64,000 nt of DNA from Agarophyton chilense (lineage: Eukaryota; Rhodophyta; Florideophyceae; Gracilariales; Gracilariaceae): the NCBI GenBank assembly GCA_030374765.1, contig JARGXX010000022.1:1584665-1648664 (forward strand), read 5' to 3'. Below the pieces are notes generated by a model. That model was given only the letters and a program-made list of their open reading frames with translations. It had not been told where the DNA came from and did not search any database. The stretch's first letter is position 1. Every line of letters starts with the position of its first letter. The position numbers were made by a program, and so were the translations under genes. Shown here in pieces: positions 55,870 through 64,000 of this stretch.

Positions 55870-56808
55870 CTACCCAAGATGGCGGCAGAACACATTCCAA
55901 GAGGTCACAAGCTTGTGCACGACAAATGAAATTCGCTCGCACGTTTCGTGCTTAAAGTTTTGCAACGAAGGCAACAAAGAGGTCGGGGTTGCAACGCCGG
56001 TATTGAGGCGTTGTTTCTTGGTCTGGCGCGATTTGAGTTTCTCGCGTTTGAGAGTGTAGATCATCGACAGGTACAAAACCATTTCAAAACGCGATGCCTC
56101 AACGGTAGTGGAGAATCGTGAGCGACTGTCCTTGGAAGTTTGCGACTGCAGAGGCAGAATGCGCGATTTGAGGACGGACGACAAGAGAGCCGTTTTCGGA
56201 ATGAGCAAGTCGACCTGACGGCTGGGGCGGCGGCGATTTGTAGGCGCATTGGAAGAACGAGCACTTGCACGGGTGGTACCATTACCAGCAGCAGAAGACG
56301 GTTGCTGCTCAGAAGTATTGCTTGAAGCTTGGATTTGGAGGTAGAGCTGGTACAAGTCCCTGAGACGCCGGTCGTCGCTACCATCGTCGAGGTCCACACA
56401 TCTGGCCATGAGGTACACCTGAGAAAAGTAGTTGTTTTTGAGGAGGCTGTGTTGTATCTCCGTGTTGGTGTACTTGCCGTGCTTTTCAGATGGCACGACC
56501 AAGGAGCAAACTTCCTCTGCAGCTGTCACAGAGCCTCGGTTCTGAACTGCGAAGTAGACCAAGTCCAGGTACTGGAGCGCGCGGGCGTTGGGATCATCGG
56601 GGCGCATGCGGGCGTACGCGTCGCGCAGCGGCAAGAACAAACCAATGAGACCTTCGGTGGTGACCATCTTGTAAGACGGAACTTGGAGAGATATTCGAAG
56701 TGTCGGTGGAGAAGGCTGGGGGCGGAGATAGAGAGATAGAAGGGGATGTGATTGAACGAAGAGAGACTTGTTCTTTTGAAGGGGAAATCGGGGGCTGAAG
56801 TTGTGCAA
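55870..56808 (-). CDS. Unknown protein, in frame with the methyltransferase
   Basis: 312 codons with no recognised family. Met47 (56670), in the context YKMVTTEGLIG, is a better start than the first Met, because the preceding 46 residues are Pro/Ser-rich leader. The centre has a Ser/Asn-rich linker followed by a basic stretch (NRRRPSRQ). The stop is TAG at 55870-55872, after which the same frame reads DSLEHMLAPY into the methyltransferase frame. So unknown protein, methyltransferase N-terminus and methyltransferase core occupy one 835-codon frame with two TAGs. It is the first minus-strand gene left of the palindromic intergenic region. Confidence 0.6.
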   Translation of the reverse strand: MHNFSPRFPLQKNKSLFVQSHPLLSLYLRPQPSPPTLRISLQVPSYKMVTTEGLIGLFLPLRDAYARMRPDDPNARALQYLDLVYFAVQNRGSVTAAEEVCSLVVPSEKHGKYTNTEIQHSLLKNNYFSQVYLMARCVDLDDGSDDRRLRDLYQLYLQIQASSNTSEQQPSSAAGNGTTRASARSSNAPTNRRRPSRQVDLLIPKTALLSSVLKSRILPLQSQTSKDSRSRFSTTVEASRFEMVLYLSMIYTLKREKLKSRQTKKQRLNTGVATPTSLLPSLQNFKHETCERISFVVHKLVTSWNVFCRHLG

Positions 56809-57108
56809 GGGCGTCTTGATTGAAGGGGTCGTGGGGTTTAGGGGTTCAAAGAGCGGGGCCGTTTAGGGGTTTGCGCAATGGTGAGGTCTTGGGTTTTAGC
56901 GGGTGCGTGTACGTCAAAGCCGTTCTTGATCGCAACTCGATACCGCAGCGGGCGCAAGAATCCAAAACAAGAAACACCGCTGAAACAACGACAAAGTTTC
57001 GAAAGGAGAACGTTGCAAAGCGGAGAGGACTGCAGAAGAGCGATAGCCGACAGCTCAAATACGGTCGGGGTCGGTTAACGTGAGATGCAGTTTGAGGGAG
57101 CAAAAGGG

Positions 57109-57255
57109 GGATTGCCTGCAGGCAATAAATTTCAACTGCGAATTACGGCTCATAATTTGCACCCCGATTGTTGATTTGCATTATTATTTCGCACTTTCGG
57201 GGTGCAAATTATGAGCCGTAATTCGCAGTTGACCAAAAGTGCCCGCAGGCAATTT
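57109..57255. repeat. 147-bp palindromic repeat, copy A
   Basis: A perfect inverted repeat of 32 bp (arms 57134-57165 and 57199-57230; first arm starts AACTGCGAATTACGG, ends TTTGCACCCC) with a 33-nt loop. The outer parts are GCCTGCAGGC on the left and GCCCGCAGGC on the right. Copy B at 57881-58027 has the same length. Confidence 0.93.
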
Positions 57256-57880
57256 CACTCAATTTGAGCAAACTCGTTTCCCTCCTACCAGGCGCCGTAC
57301 CAAGGCCATAGCTGCTCTATAGAGCCGATTCCCATGCCTGTGTCTCCCTCTAACGGCTTTATACCGGCGGTAACGAAGGTTATCGAACCAGGTTGGGGCT
57401 GAACGCCTTTTCTAGCGGCGGCCAACCTTAGATTACCACAGGCGAATAATGTCGAATGTGAATGTTGAACGAGCTCACGTAAACGATGTCGACAGACATG
57501 TTTGTGGAAAGACATGTTTTGGTGCACTTCCGAGAATTAGTAGCATCTGTATAGAGAGGAGAGTGGTGAGAAAGTTTGGTTTTTTAGAGTACTTGGTAGA
57601 AATTGAAAAGTTGAACGTATATTAGTTGTGACACGGTGCAGTGGAGAAGAAGCGCTGTGCGCGAGTGAGGGGGTTTAGTGAAACATCATTAGGCTTTCGG
57701 TTTTGCAATGAAGCTGAAATGGGTCTAAACAGGCGTATGTGAGATATGAGGGGTGTGGTGAGAGTTTAGGAAGGTGGCGCAAATGTAGGGAGAGGCGTGT
57801 GGGCGAAGGCAAAAAACGGGAGTGGGGGGCCCAGGGGGGTGTTTTAGAATGTGGGCAGACGTAGTCAAAAAGGGGGATTA

Positions 57881-58027
57881 GGATTGCCTGCAGGCAATAA
57901 ATTTCAACTGCGAATTACGGCTCATAATTTGCACCCCGATTGTTGATTTGCATTATTATTTCGCACTTTCGGGGTGCAAATTATGAGCCGTAATTCGCAG
58001 TTGACCAAAAGTGCCCGCAGGCAATTT
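57881..58027. repeat. 147-bp palindromic repeat, copy B
   Basis: Same sequence and length as copy A, same orientation, arms at 57906-57937 and 57971-58002. It lies 430 bp upstream of the ParB-like start. Beyond its right end the sequence follows the decayed copy at 8480. Confidence 0.93.
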
Positions 58028-58460
58028 GCCACACACAACCCCCCTAAAAATTATAAAATTTGGTGTCTGTGCAGCGGTTTTTTTGGAACGGATGGCGATT
58101 GCTGTGGCGTGTGTCACGCGTCGTTGGGGTTCAGGTTGCCACTACGCAACCACTAGGAGCCCTTTTTAGTTTTTCGCGTAAAGGACGGAGTCGAAGTACA
58201 CCCGTTTACCCCCGTTTTCCCCGCCCTCACATTCCGTCCCTTTCCTGAACTGCAGCCTCTGTCTTGATTTGTAAACGGATCAAGCGGGCGCCATCAAACT
58301 TCGCATCAAATCCGCACTTCTACTTGAATCATCTCTCCGCGGGCCTGAGTTTGGGATCTGCCGTATTTGGCTTTGTGTTCCGCCTTCATTCGCCCGTCTC
58401 ATAGTTTTCTTGTCACGCTCTTTTGCGCGCATCTCCCCGGTTCATATTGTTTGTATCGCA

Positions 58461-60032
58461 ATGCCATCGCGTGGAAAACATCAAAAGATGAAAGCAGCCG
58501 ACGTCGTCTTTCTTTTGGCGAAAGGCGAAGGGGGAAACCGCCGGCGCATCGGAACGGCTGTGTTGATGCCTGGTAGGAAGAAGGGGGAATTGTCCAGGGA
58601 TATGCATGGATCTAGCTTAAAGAGCTTTGAGGTGGAAGGTGAGGATTTGGTGAAAGTTCGCAGTGTTAAGGTCCTGCCGGGGTTTGACGACATTAAGTAC
58701 CCGTACCGATTTGGTGGTGTGGAAGAACCGCCTGCAACACTGGGTGGGGTGTTACCGAATTCATTTTATTCGTGGGACCTCGGTATGATGGAGGCAATGG
58801 AAACAACAGGGGAAGTGGTTGAGGTGGATTCAGATGAATCCGCTGATGCAGTCGGAAAGAAGAGGAGAAAGGCCCCACCCCCGTCGAAAGGTACTCCCGA
58901 CGTACAACGGCGTCCACCAACGACGCCCCGAGCGGTAAGTCGTAGGACGAGGTCCCAGAGCCGCCAAGGGCGCGCATCGCAGCGCTCGAATGCATCTGGT
59001 TCGACTGCAACTGTTGCTGGGGCAACTGTTGCCACCGTTTCTCCCGGTACAATTCGACGCACTGGGCGACCTCGTCTGAGGTCTCAACCAACGCCGCGCA
59101 GGGGCACGTCCGTTTCACGCGCAGTAACGCCACGCCCTCGTACGCCACCGGGCGGAACGATTGAAGTGGGTACTTCGGCCGCCAAGGCAGTGGAGGTGGA
59201 TGAGGACGTCATTTTCACGGGTATGAGGTCGGGCCCGTCGAACACCCGGTCATTGTCACAAGCGGTGGAGCCTCCAAAACAGGCTGTTGCGATTCCCACC
59301 GATAGCAAGATTGAGCTGAACCACTATTGGCAGGTGAATGCTACGGTGGATATCGGCAGAATTCGCTACGGGGAGCATCAAGTGCGGGCATTGAATGGGC
59401 AGCACAGGGAGAATTTGAAGGTTATGATGGAGCAGCAAGTTGTTTTAGGAGCGGTTGGGCGGGTGAGTGTTGCGATCGTGCTCGGCGGCAGATCAGTGGA
59501 TGAGGTTCTTCAAGGCAAGTCAAATACCTGTGACTGTCTGTTGGTGGATGGGCTTCATCGTTTGGTGGTGTACCAAGACCTGAGGAACACGTCCGAGAGG
59601 TGGAAAAGCATGACCCAAGTGCTGGACGTCGTTCTGTGGTTGCGACCGGACGGGAAGGACCTCACAAGGAAGGAGCGGTTGAGCATCGGTTGTAAGCTGA
59701 ACATCATGGCAAGCAACGTGTTGGCGATGTCGTTTGCAGACCGCGTGCACACCACCGTGTCGTTCATAATGGCGTCAGTGTTGGATGACAAAGGGAAGGT
59801 CAAGTCACTGACGTCATATGCTGTGGCAGTAGCGATGCAAGAGTTTATGCTACTCGGCACATTGGAAACGACGCAACTTCGGCGCTACGCCGACATTGCC
59901 CTTGCTCTTGTAAGGAGCCCGGAGTTGCTGAGCAACTTTGAGAAGGTGTGCAAAGAGGCGCCGAAGCTGGGTCTATATATATTACAGGTTGTAAGTGTGG
60001 GCTGGCGCTTGGTAAAACGCAGTTGTCAGTAG
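58461..60032 (+). CDS. ParB-like protein, 3' end replaced by long direct repeat
   Basis: The frame is open from 58410, but ATG at 58461 is preferred because the decayed copy preserves an ATG there (9578). Counting from 58410, residues 20-120 are an unknown N-terminal region, 130-300 an acidic then Ser/Arg-rich linker, and 305-390 a ParB-like fold. The ParB evidence is a Val-rich strand, QVR (324-326), and LLVDGLHRL (377-385), matching the GxHR box of ParB/Srx proteins. Such proteins bind DNA and CTP, or act as nucleases. A helical C-terminal region follows. The last 19 codons, from 59973, are read from the direct repeat, so the native C-terminus is lost. It points towards the telomere, opposite to the other element genes. 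Confidence 0.72.
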   Translation: MPSRGKHQKMKAADVVFLLAKGEGGNRRRIGTAVLMPGRKKGELSRDMHGSSLKSFEVEGEDLVKVRSVKVLPGFDDIKYPYRFGGVEEPPATLGGVLPNSFYSWDLGMMEAMETTGEVVEVDSDESADAVGKKRRKAPPPSKGTPDVQRRPPTTPRAVSRRTRSQSRQGRASQRSNASGSTATVAGATVATVSPGTIRRTGRPRLRSQPTPRRGTSVSRAVTPRPRTPPGGTIEVGTSAAKAVEVDEDVIFTGMRSGPSNTRSLSQAVEPPKQAVAIPTDSKIELNHYWQVNATVDIGRIRYGEHQVRALNGQHRENLKVMMEQQVVLGAVGRVSVAIVLGGRSVDEVLQGKSNTCDCLLVDGLHRLVVYQDLRNTSERWKSMTQVLDVVLWLRPDGKDLTRKERLSIGCKLNIMASNVLAMSFADRVHTTVSFIMASVLDDKGKVKSLTSYAVAVAMQEFMLLGTLETTQLRRYADIALALVRSPELLSNFEKVCKEAPKLGLYILQVVSVGWRLVKRSCQ

Positions 60033-61552
60033 CGCTTGGTAATTACATACACCAAGCGCCACGCGCTGCATTCGACGTATGTGCGATTTTGACCCCCTGG
60101 ATGGAAAACGTTGTGCTGGAGAGCGCGTATGACACATTGGCACGCTCAAAAAATCGTGGCTAATTGCGCTCAGGCGCTTCGTTCGGGTAACGTAGCGCGC
60201 GACTTGCCAGATGTTGGGGCGCAGCACCCATTTTCGCAATTTTTGCTTTGGAAAAAATCATAAATTTTAGGCGCGCTGGGCTTTCTGCCAAATCCTGCGT
60301 TTGCACATGCTTTATTGTAACATTTTTGCTACACAACGTGGAGGCGTGCGTCGAGTGTGGCACTCAAAGGCGCTTGGTTTCAGCCACATCTCCGCTGCAC
60401 AGTCGAGCTGTGTTGTAAGCTGGATAATGTGCGAAATTTTTATCAAAAGAAAGGGTTAGGGTATGCGTTTGCGCTTGGTTCTGTGGCGATTTCGTGGAGG
60501 CAGTTGGCACATTGTCAGGCGTTTTGTATGTGCGTTTTTGGGGTCGTGGACGCGGCTAAAAAAGGTGCGTTTGCGCTTGGTTCTAGGATGGTTTTCATAT
60601 CCGGCAACACTGGGGGCCGATATTCGTTGGTATTGTCAAGTTCAATGTAGGTTGAGTGTGGTGAGTAGTAGGTCAGGCGAGTGCTGGCGCCACACTCTCA
60701 GCTAAAGAACACGCGTGCAGTGCGTTTAGTGAGGTAGGGATGACGTATGCTTAACGATGCCAGGTAGGGTCTTATGACGTTAAGGTTTGTCCAACAGTGC
60801 CATCGCCACAAAGTAGCTATTGGTCAGGGCCTACGGGAGTTTACGTTTTCGTACAGGAAACCATTGTGTACGGGCTTTTACAGGTTTCAGGGGTTTAGGA
60901 GTTTAGGGGTTTTAGGGGAAGCTTTACCTTTATGGGATTTTGAATTTACGGAGAGGAAAACATTGTGTAGGGGTTTTAGGGGTTTTACAGGTTCAGGGGT
61001 TCAGGGGTTCAGGGGGTTTAGGGGAAACTTTACCTTTATGGGATTTTTTATTTACGGAGAGGAAAACATTGTTTAGGGGCTGGTGGGCTTTAGGGGTTTT
61101 AGGGGAAGCTTTGCGTTTATTGGATTTTAGGGGTTTTAGGGGTCTAGAGTCGAGACGTCAAGTTCCAGTATAGTACGAATGCGTGGTGAACAGATTGTTT
61201 GAGGGTGTACTCGATATCTGCGGTGGTTGGATAAAGTTCTGTGTTGAGCGACCTGCATTCGATAAGTGTACTGGGCTTTATGTGTAGGACTGATATAGAT
61301 TGTAGGTTGTTTCGTTACACTGTATTTTTGAGGCGGAGTTGGGGTATTTAGGGGCTGAGGTTGAGCTGGAGATAGAGTCGTTTGAATAACGCTTGTTGCT
61401 GGTTTGGGTGTAATGTAACGGTCGAATATGGGGTGTTTGGCGTTATACTTAAGTAGAAAGAGGAGGAAATGTGGTTTTCTGTGGCAAGGAAGAGAGTTGA
61501 AAGCAAAATGGAGAAAGAAGAATGGGTGTTTATTGTACCGGGTTGGAATCTA
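59973..61552 (+). repeat. Long direct repeat, right copy (DR-R)
   Basis: Near-identical to DR-L. It begins inside the ParB-like reading frame and ends GGTTGGAATCTA at the start of a third, truncated copy. The same GCGCTTGGT motifs and telomere-like runs (60876-61140) are present. Shared short frames are not considered genes. Confidence 0.93.
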
Positions 61553-61591
61553 TATATATTACAGGTTGTAAGTGTGGGCTGGCGCTTGGTA
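61550..61591 (+). repeat. Third copy of the direct repeat, cut after 42 bp by telomere
   Basis: The first 42 bases of the long repeat recur here exactly (CTATATATATTACAGG ... GCGCTTGGTA). From 61592 the sequence is GGGGTTTAGGGG and the telomere array follows. The last element motif is GCGCTTGGT. Confidence 0.95.
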
Positions 61592-63479
61592 GGGGTTTAG
61601 GGGTTTAGGGGTTTAGGGGTTTTAGGGGTTTAGGGCTTTAGGGGTTTAGGGGTTTAGGGGTTTAGGGGTTTAGGGGTTTAGGGGTTTAGGGGTTTAGGGG
61701 TTTTAGGGGTTTTAGGGGTTTAGGGGTTTTAGGGCGGGGTTTAGGGGTTTAGGGTTTAGGGGTTTTAGGGGTTTAGGGGTTTAGGGGTTTTAGGGCGTTT
61801 AGGGGTTTAGGGGTTTTAGGGGTTTTAGGGCTTTAGGGGTTTAGGGGTTTTAGGGGTTTAGGGGTTTAGGGGTTTTAGGGGTTTAGGGGTTTTTAGGGGT
61901 TTAGGGGTTTAGGGGTTTTAGGGGTTTAGGGGTTTAGGGGTTTAGGGGTTTAGGGGTTTTAGGGGTTTTAGGGGTTTAGGGGTTTAGGGGTTTAGGGGTT
62001 TTAGGGGTTTAGGGGTTTAGGGGTTTAAGGGCGTTTAGGGGTTTTAGGGGTTTTAGGGGTTTAGGGGTTTTAGGGCTTTAGGGGTTTAGGGGTTTAGGGG
62101 TTTAGGGGTTTTAGGGGTTTTAGGGGTTTAGGGTTTAGGGGGTTTAGGGGTTTTAGGGGTTTAGGGCGTTTAGGGGTTTAGGGGTTTAGGGGTTTAGGGG
62201 TTTAGGGGTTTTAGGGGTTTAGGGGTTTAAGGGGTTTAGGGCTTTAGGGGTTTTAGGGGTTTAGGGCGTTTAGGGGTTTAGGGGTTTTAGGGGTTTAGGG
62301 GTTTAGGGGTTTAGGGGTTTAGGGGTTTTAGGGGTTTAGGGGTTTAGGGGTTTAGGGGTTTTAGGGGTTTTAGGGGTTTAGGGGTTTTAGGGGTTTTAGG
62401 GGTTTAAGGGGGTTTAGGGGTTTTAGGGGTTTAGGGGTTTTAGGGGTTTAGGGGTTTTAGGGGTTTTAGGGGTTTAGGGGTTTTAGGGGTTTAGGGGTTT
62501 AGGGGTTTAGGGGTTTAGGGGTTTAGGGGTTTAGGGGTTTAGGGGTTTTAGGGGTTTAGGGGTTTTTAGGGGTTTAGGGGTTTTAGGGGTTTAGGGGTTT
62601 AGGGCTTTAGGGGTTTAGGGCTTAGGGGTTTTAGGGGTTTAGGGGTTTAGGGGTTTAGGGGTTTTAGGGGTTTAGGGCGTTTTAGGGGTTTTAGGGGTTT
62701 TAGGGGTTTAGGGGTTTTAGGGGTTTAGGGGTTTTAGGGGTTTAGGGGTTTTAGGGGTTTTAGGGGTTTTAGGGGTTTAGGGGTTTTAGGGTTTAGGGGT
62801 TTTAGGGGTTTTAGGGGTTTAAGGGGTTTTAGGGGTTTAGGGGTTTAGGGTTTAGGGGTTTTAGGGGTTTAGGGGTTTTAGGGGTTTAGGGGTTTAGGGG
62901 TTTTAGGGGTTTAGGGGTTTAGGGGTTTAGGGGTTTAGGGGTTTAGGGGTTTAGGGGTTTAGGGGTTTTTAGGGGGTTTTAGGGGTTTAGGGGTTTAGGG
63001 GTTTTAGGGGTTTAGGGGTTTAGGGGTTTAGGGGTTTTAGGGGTTTTAGGGGTTTTAGGGGTTTAGGGGTTTTAGGGGTTTAGGGGTTTAGGGGTTTAGG
63101 GGTTTTAGGGGTTTAGGGGTTTAGGGGTTTTAGGGGTTTTAGGGGTTTAGGGGGGTTTTAGGGTTTAGGGGTTTAGGGGTTTAGGGGTTTAGGGGTTTAG
63201 GGGTTTTAGGGGTTTAGGGGTTTTAGGGGTTTAGGGTTTAGGGGTTTAGGGTTTAGGGGTTTAGGGTTTAGGGGGTTTAGGGGTTTAGGGGTTTAGGGGT
63301 TTAGGGGTTTAGGGGTTTAGGGGTTTAGGGGGTTTAGGGGTTTAGGGGTTTTAGGGGTTTAGGGTTTAGGGGTTTAGGGCGTTTAGGGGTTTAGGGGTTT
63401 TAGGGGTTTAGGGCTTTAGGGGTTTAGGGGTTTAGGGGTTTAGGGGTTTAGGGGTTTAGGGGTTTAGGGGTTTTAGGGA
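61592..63479 (+). repeat. Telomere repeat array, inner part
   Basis: Units are mainly TTTAGGGG and TTTTAGGGG in irregular order, with rare variants (TTTAGGG, TTTAGGGC, TTTAGGGGG). The G-rich strand reads to the right, so this is a right-hand chromosome end. The mixture suggests a telomerase RNA template that allows slippage at the T run. Confidence 0.97.
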
Positions 63480-63605
63480 TTGAGTAAGGTGGTTGAAAGT
63501 GTGCTGCGTCGCGCAGAATGTAAGGGGGGGGAGAGAGAGAGACTGCTTAAGGACTAGGACGCCCTTGAAGCCGGAAGGGGAGGGGGAAAGGGAAAGGGAG
63601 GGGAA
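63480..63605. other. Non-telomeric island inside the telomere array
   Basis: About 125 bp without telomere units, starting TTGAGTAAGGTGG-like, containing a GA microsatellite (63529-63541) and ending in a purine-rich run. It has no match that I can see elsewhere in the window and no open frame worth reporting. Confidence 0.85.
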
Positions 63606-64000
63606 GGGTTTAGGGGTTTTAGGGGTTTAGGGGTTTAGGGGTTTAGGGGTTTAGGGGTTTAGGGGTTTTAGGGGTTTTAGGGGTTTTAGGGGTTTTAGGG
63701 GTTTAGGGGTTTTAGGGGTTTAGGGGTTTTAGGGGTTTTAGGGGTTTTTAGGGGTTTTAGGGGTTTTAGGGGTTTAGGGGTTTAGGGGTTTTAGGGGTTT
63801 AGGGGTTTAGGGGTTTAGGGTTTAGGGGTTTAGGGGTTTAGGGGTTTAGGGTTTAGGGGTTTAGGGGTTTTAGGGGTTTAGGGGTTTTAGGGGTTTTAGG
63901 GGTTTAGGGGTTTAGGGGTTTTAGGGGTTTAGGGGTTTTAGGGGTTTTAGGGGTTTAGGGCGTTTAGGGGTTTTAGGGGTTTTTAGGGGTTTAGGGGTTT
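63606..64000 (+). repeat. Telomere repeat array, outer part
   Basis: The same two unit types continue to the end of the window, so the true terminus may lie beyond it. Confidence 0.97.

Larger units (their letters stand above)
56809..58460. promoter_or_regulatory. Divergent intergenic region with duplicated palindrome
   Basis: About 1.65 kb between the leftward unknown/methyltransferase frame and the rightward ParB-like gene. It contains two telomere-like units at its left end (GGGTTTAGGGG near 56833, GTTTAGGGGTTTG near 56862) and two identical-looking 147-bp palindromic repeats 772 bp apart. The region 57260-57880 holds no supportable gene. The whole block has a decayed relative at 8000-9638. 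It probably contains both promoters. Confidence 0.6.

Noticed and set aside
1-64000. tRNA or rRNA genes
   Set aside because: No cloverleaf with A/B boxes or rRNA core sequence was recognised by eye; the only tRNA-related sequences are the two primer binding sites.

Overview
The window is a eukaryotic chromosome end, most probably fungal. The last ~2.4 kb (from 61592) is an irregular telomere array of TTTAGGGG and TTTTAGGGG units with the G-rich strand running 5'->3' to the right, so the telomere is on the right. The fungal assignment rests on an OrsD-type double C2H2 protein next to a RecQ-family helicase (a combination known from fungal subtelomeres) and on Ty3/gypsy elements with chromodomains (chromoviruses). 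No species is assigned.

Layout. 1-2030: no convincing gene. 2030-7470: an old, heavily mutated Ty3/gypsy-type element (+). 8000-9638 and 20392-21186: two halves of a decayed copy of the subtelomeric segment 56780-59290, split by chromovirus E1. E1 (9639-20391) has two 716-bp LTRs, gag-pol on the minus strand and an extra gene on the plus strand between pol and the 3' LTR. 21190-25700: decayed or host-like sequence, including a DeSI/PPPDE-type peptidase. 25730-28017: remains of a pogo-like and a Tc1/mariner transposon. 28019-44616: E2, a truncated near-identical relative of E1, split by a complete insertion of a diverged chromovirus, E3 (28761-39072, LTRs of 915 and 918 bp, 5-bp target duplication AACCC). 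44617-45363: spacer without a gene.

45364-61591 is the most notable part. A ~13-kb block is bounded by two ~1.58-kb direct repeats (period 14,609 bp). A third copy of the repeat begins after the right one and is cut after 42 bp, where the telomere array starts. The block encodes, pointing away from the telomere, an unknown protein, a beta-class DNA amino-methyltransferase (in the same reading frame, separated by in-frame TAGs), a SET-domain protein, an OrsD protein whose C-terminal part carries a tyrosine-recombinase signature, and a RecQ-like helicase. Pointing towards the telomere is a ParB-like protein whose 3' end is cut by the right repeat. Two 147-bp copies of a perfect 32-bp-arm inverted repeat lie between the divergent genes. 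A decayed copy of part of this block near 8-21 kb shows that the block has existed at more than one position.

Inference: this is a telomere-associated, possibly mobile element that combines a recombinase, a helicase, a DNA methyltransferase, a SET-domain protein and a ParB-like protein. The other elements form a nested graveyard: E1 and E2 share stop codons and lost RT catalytic residues, and E3 has lost its integrase.
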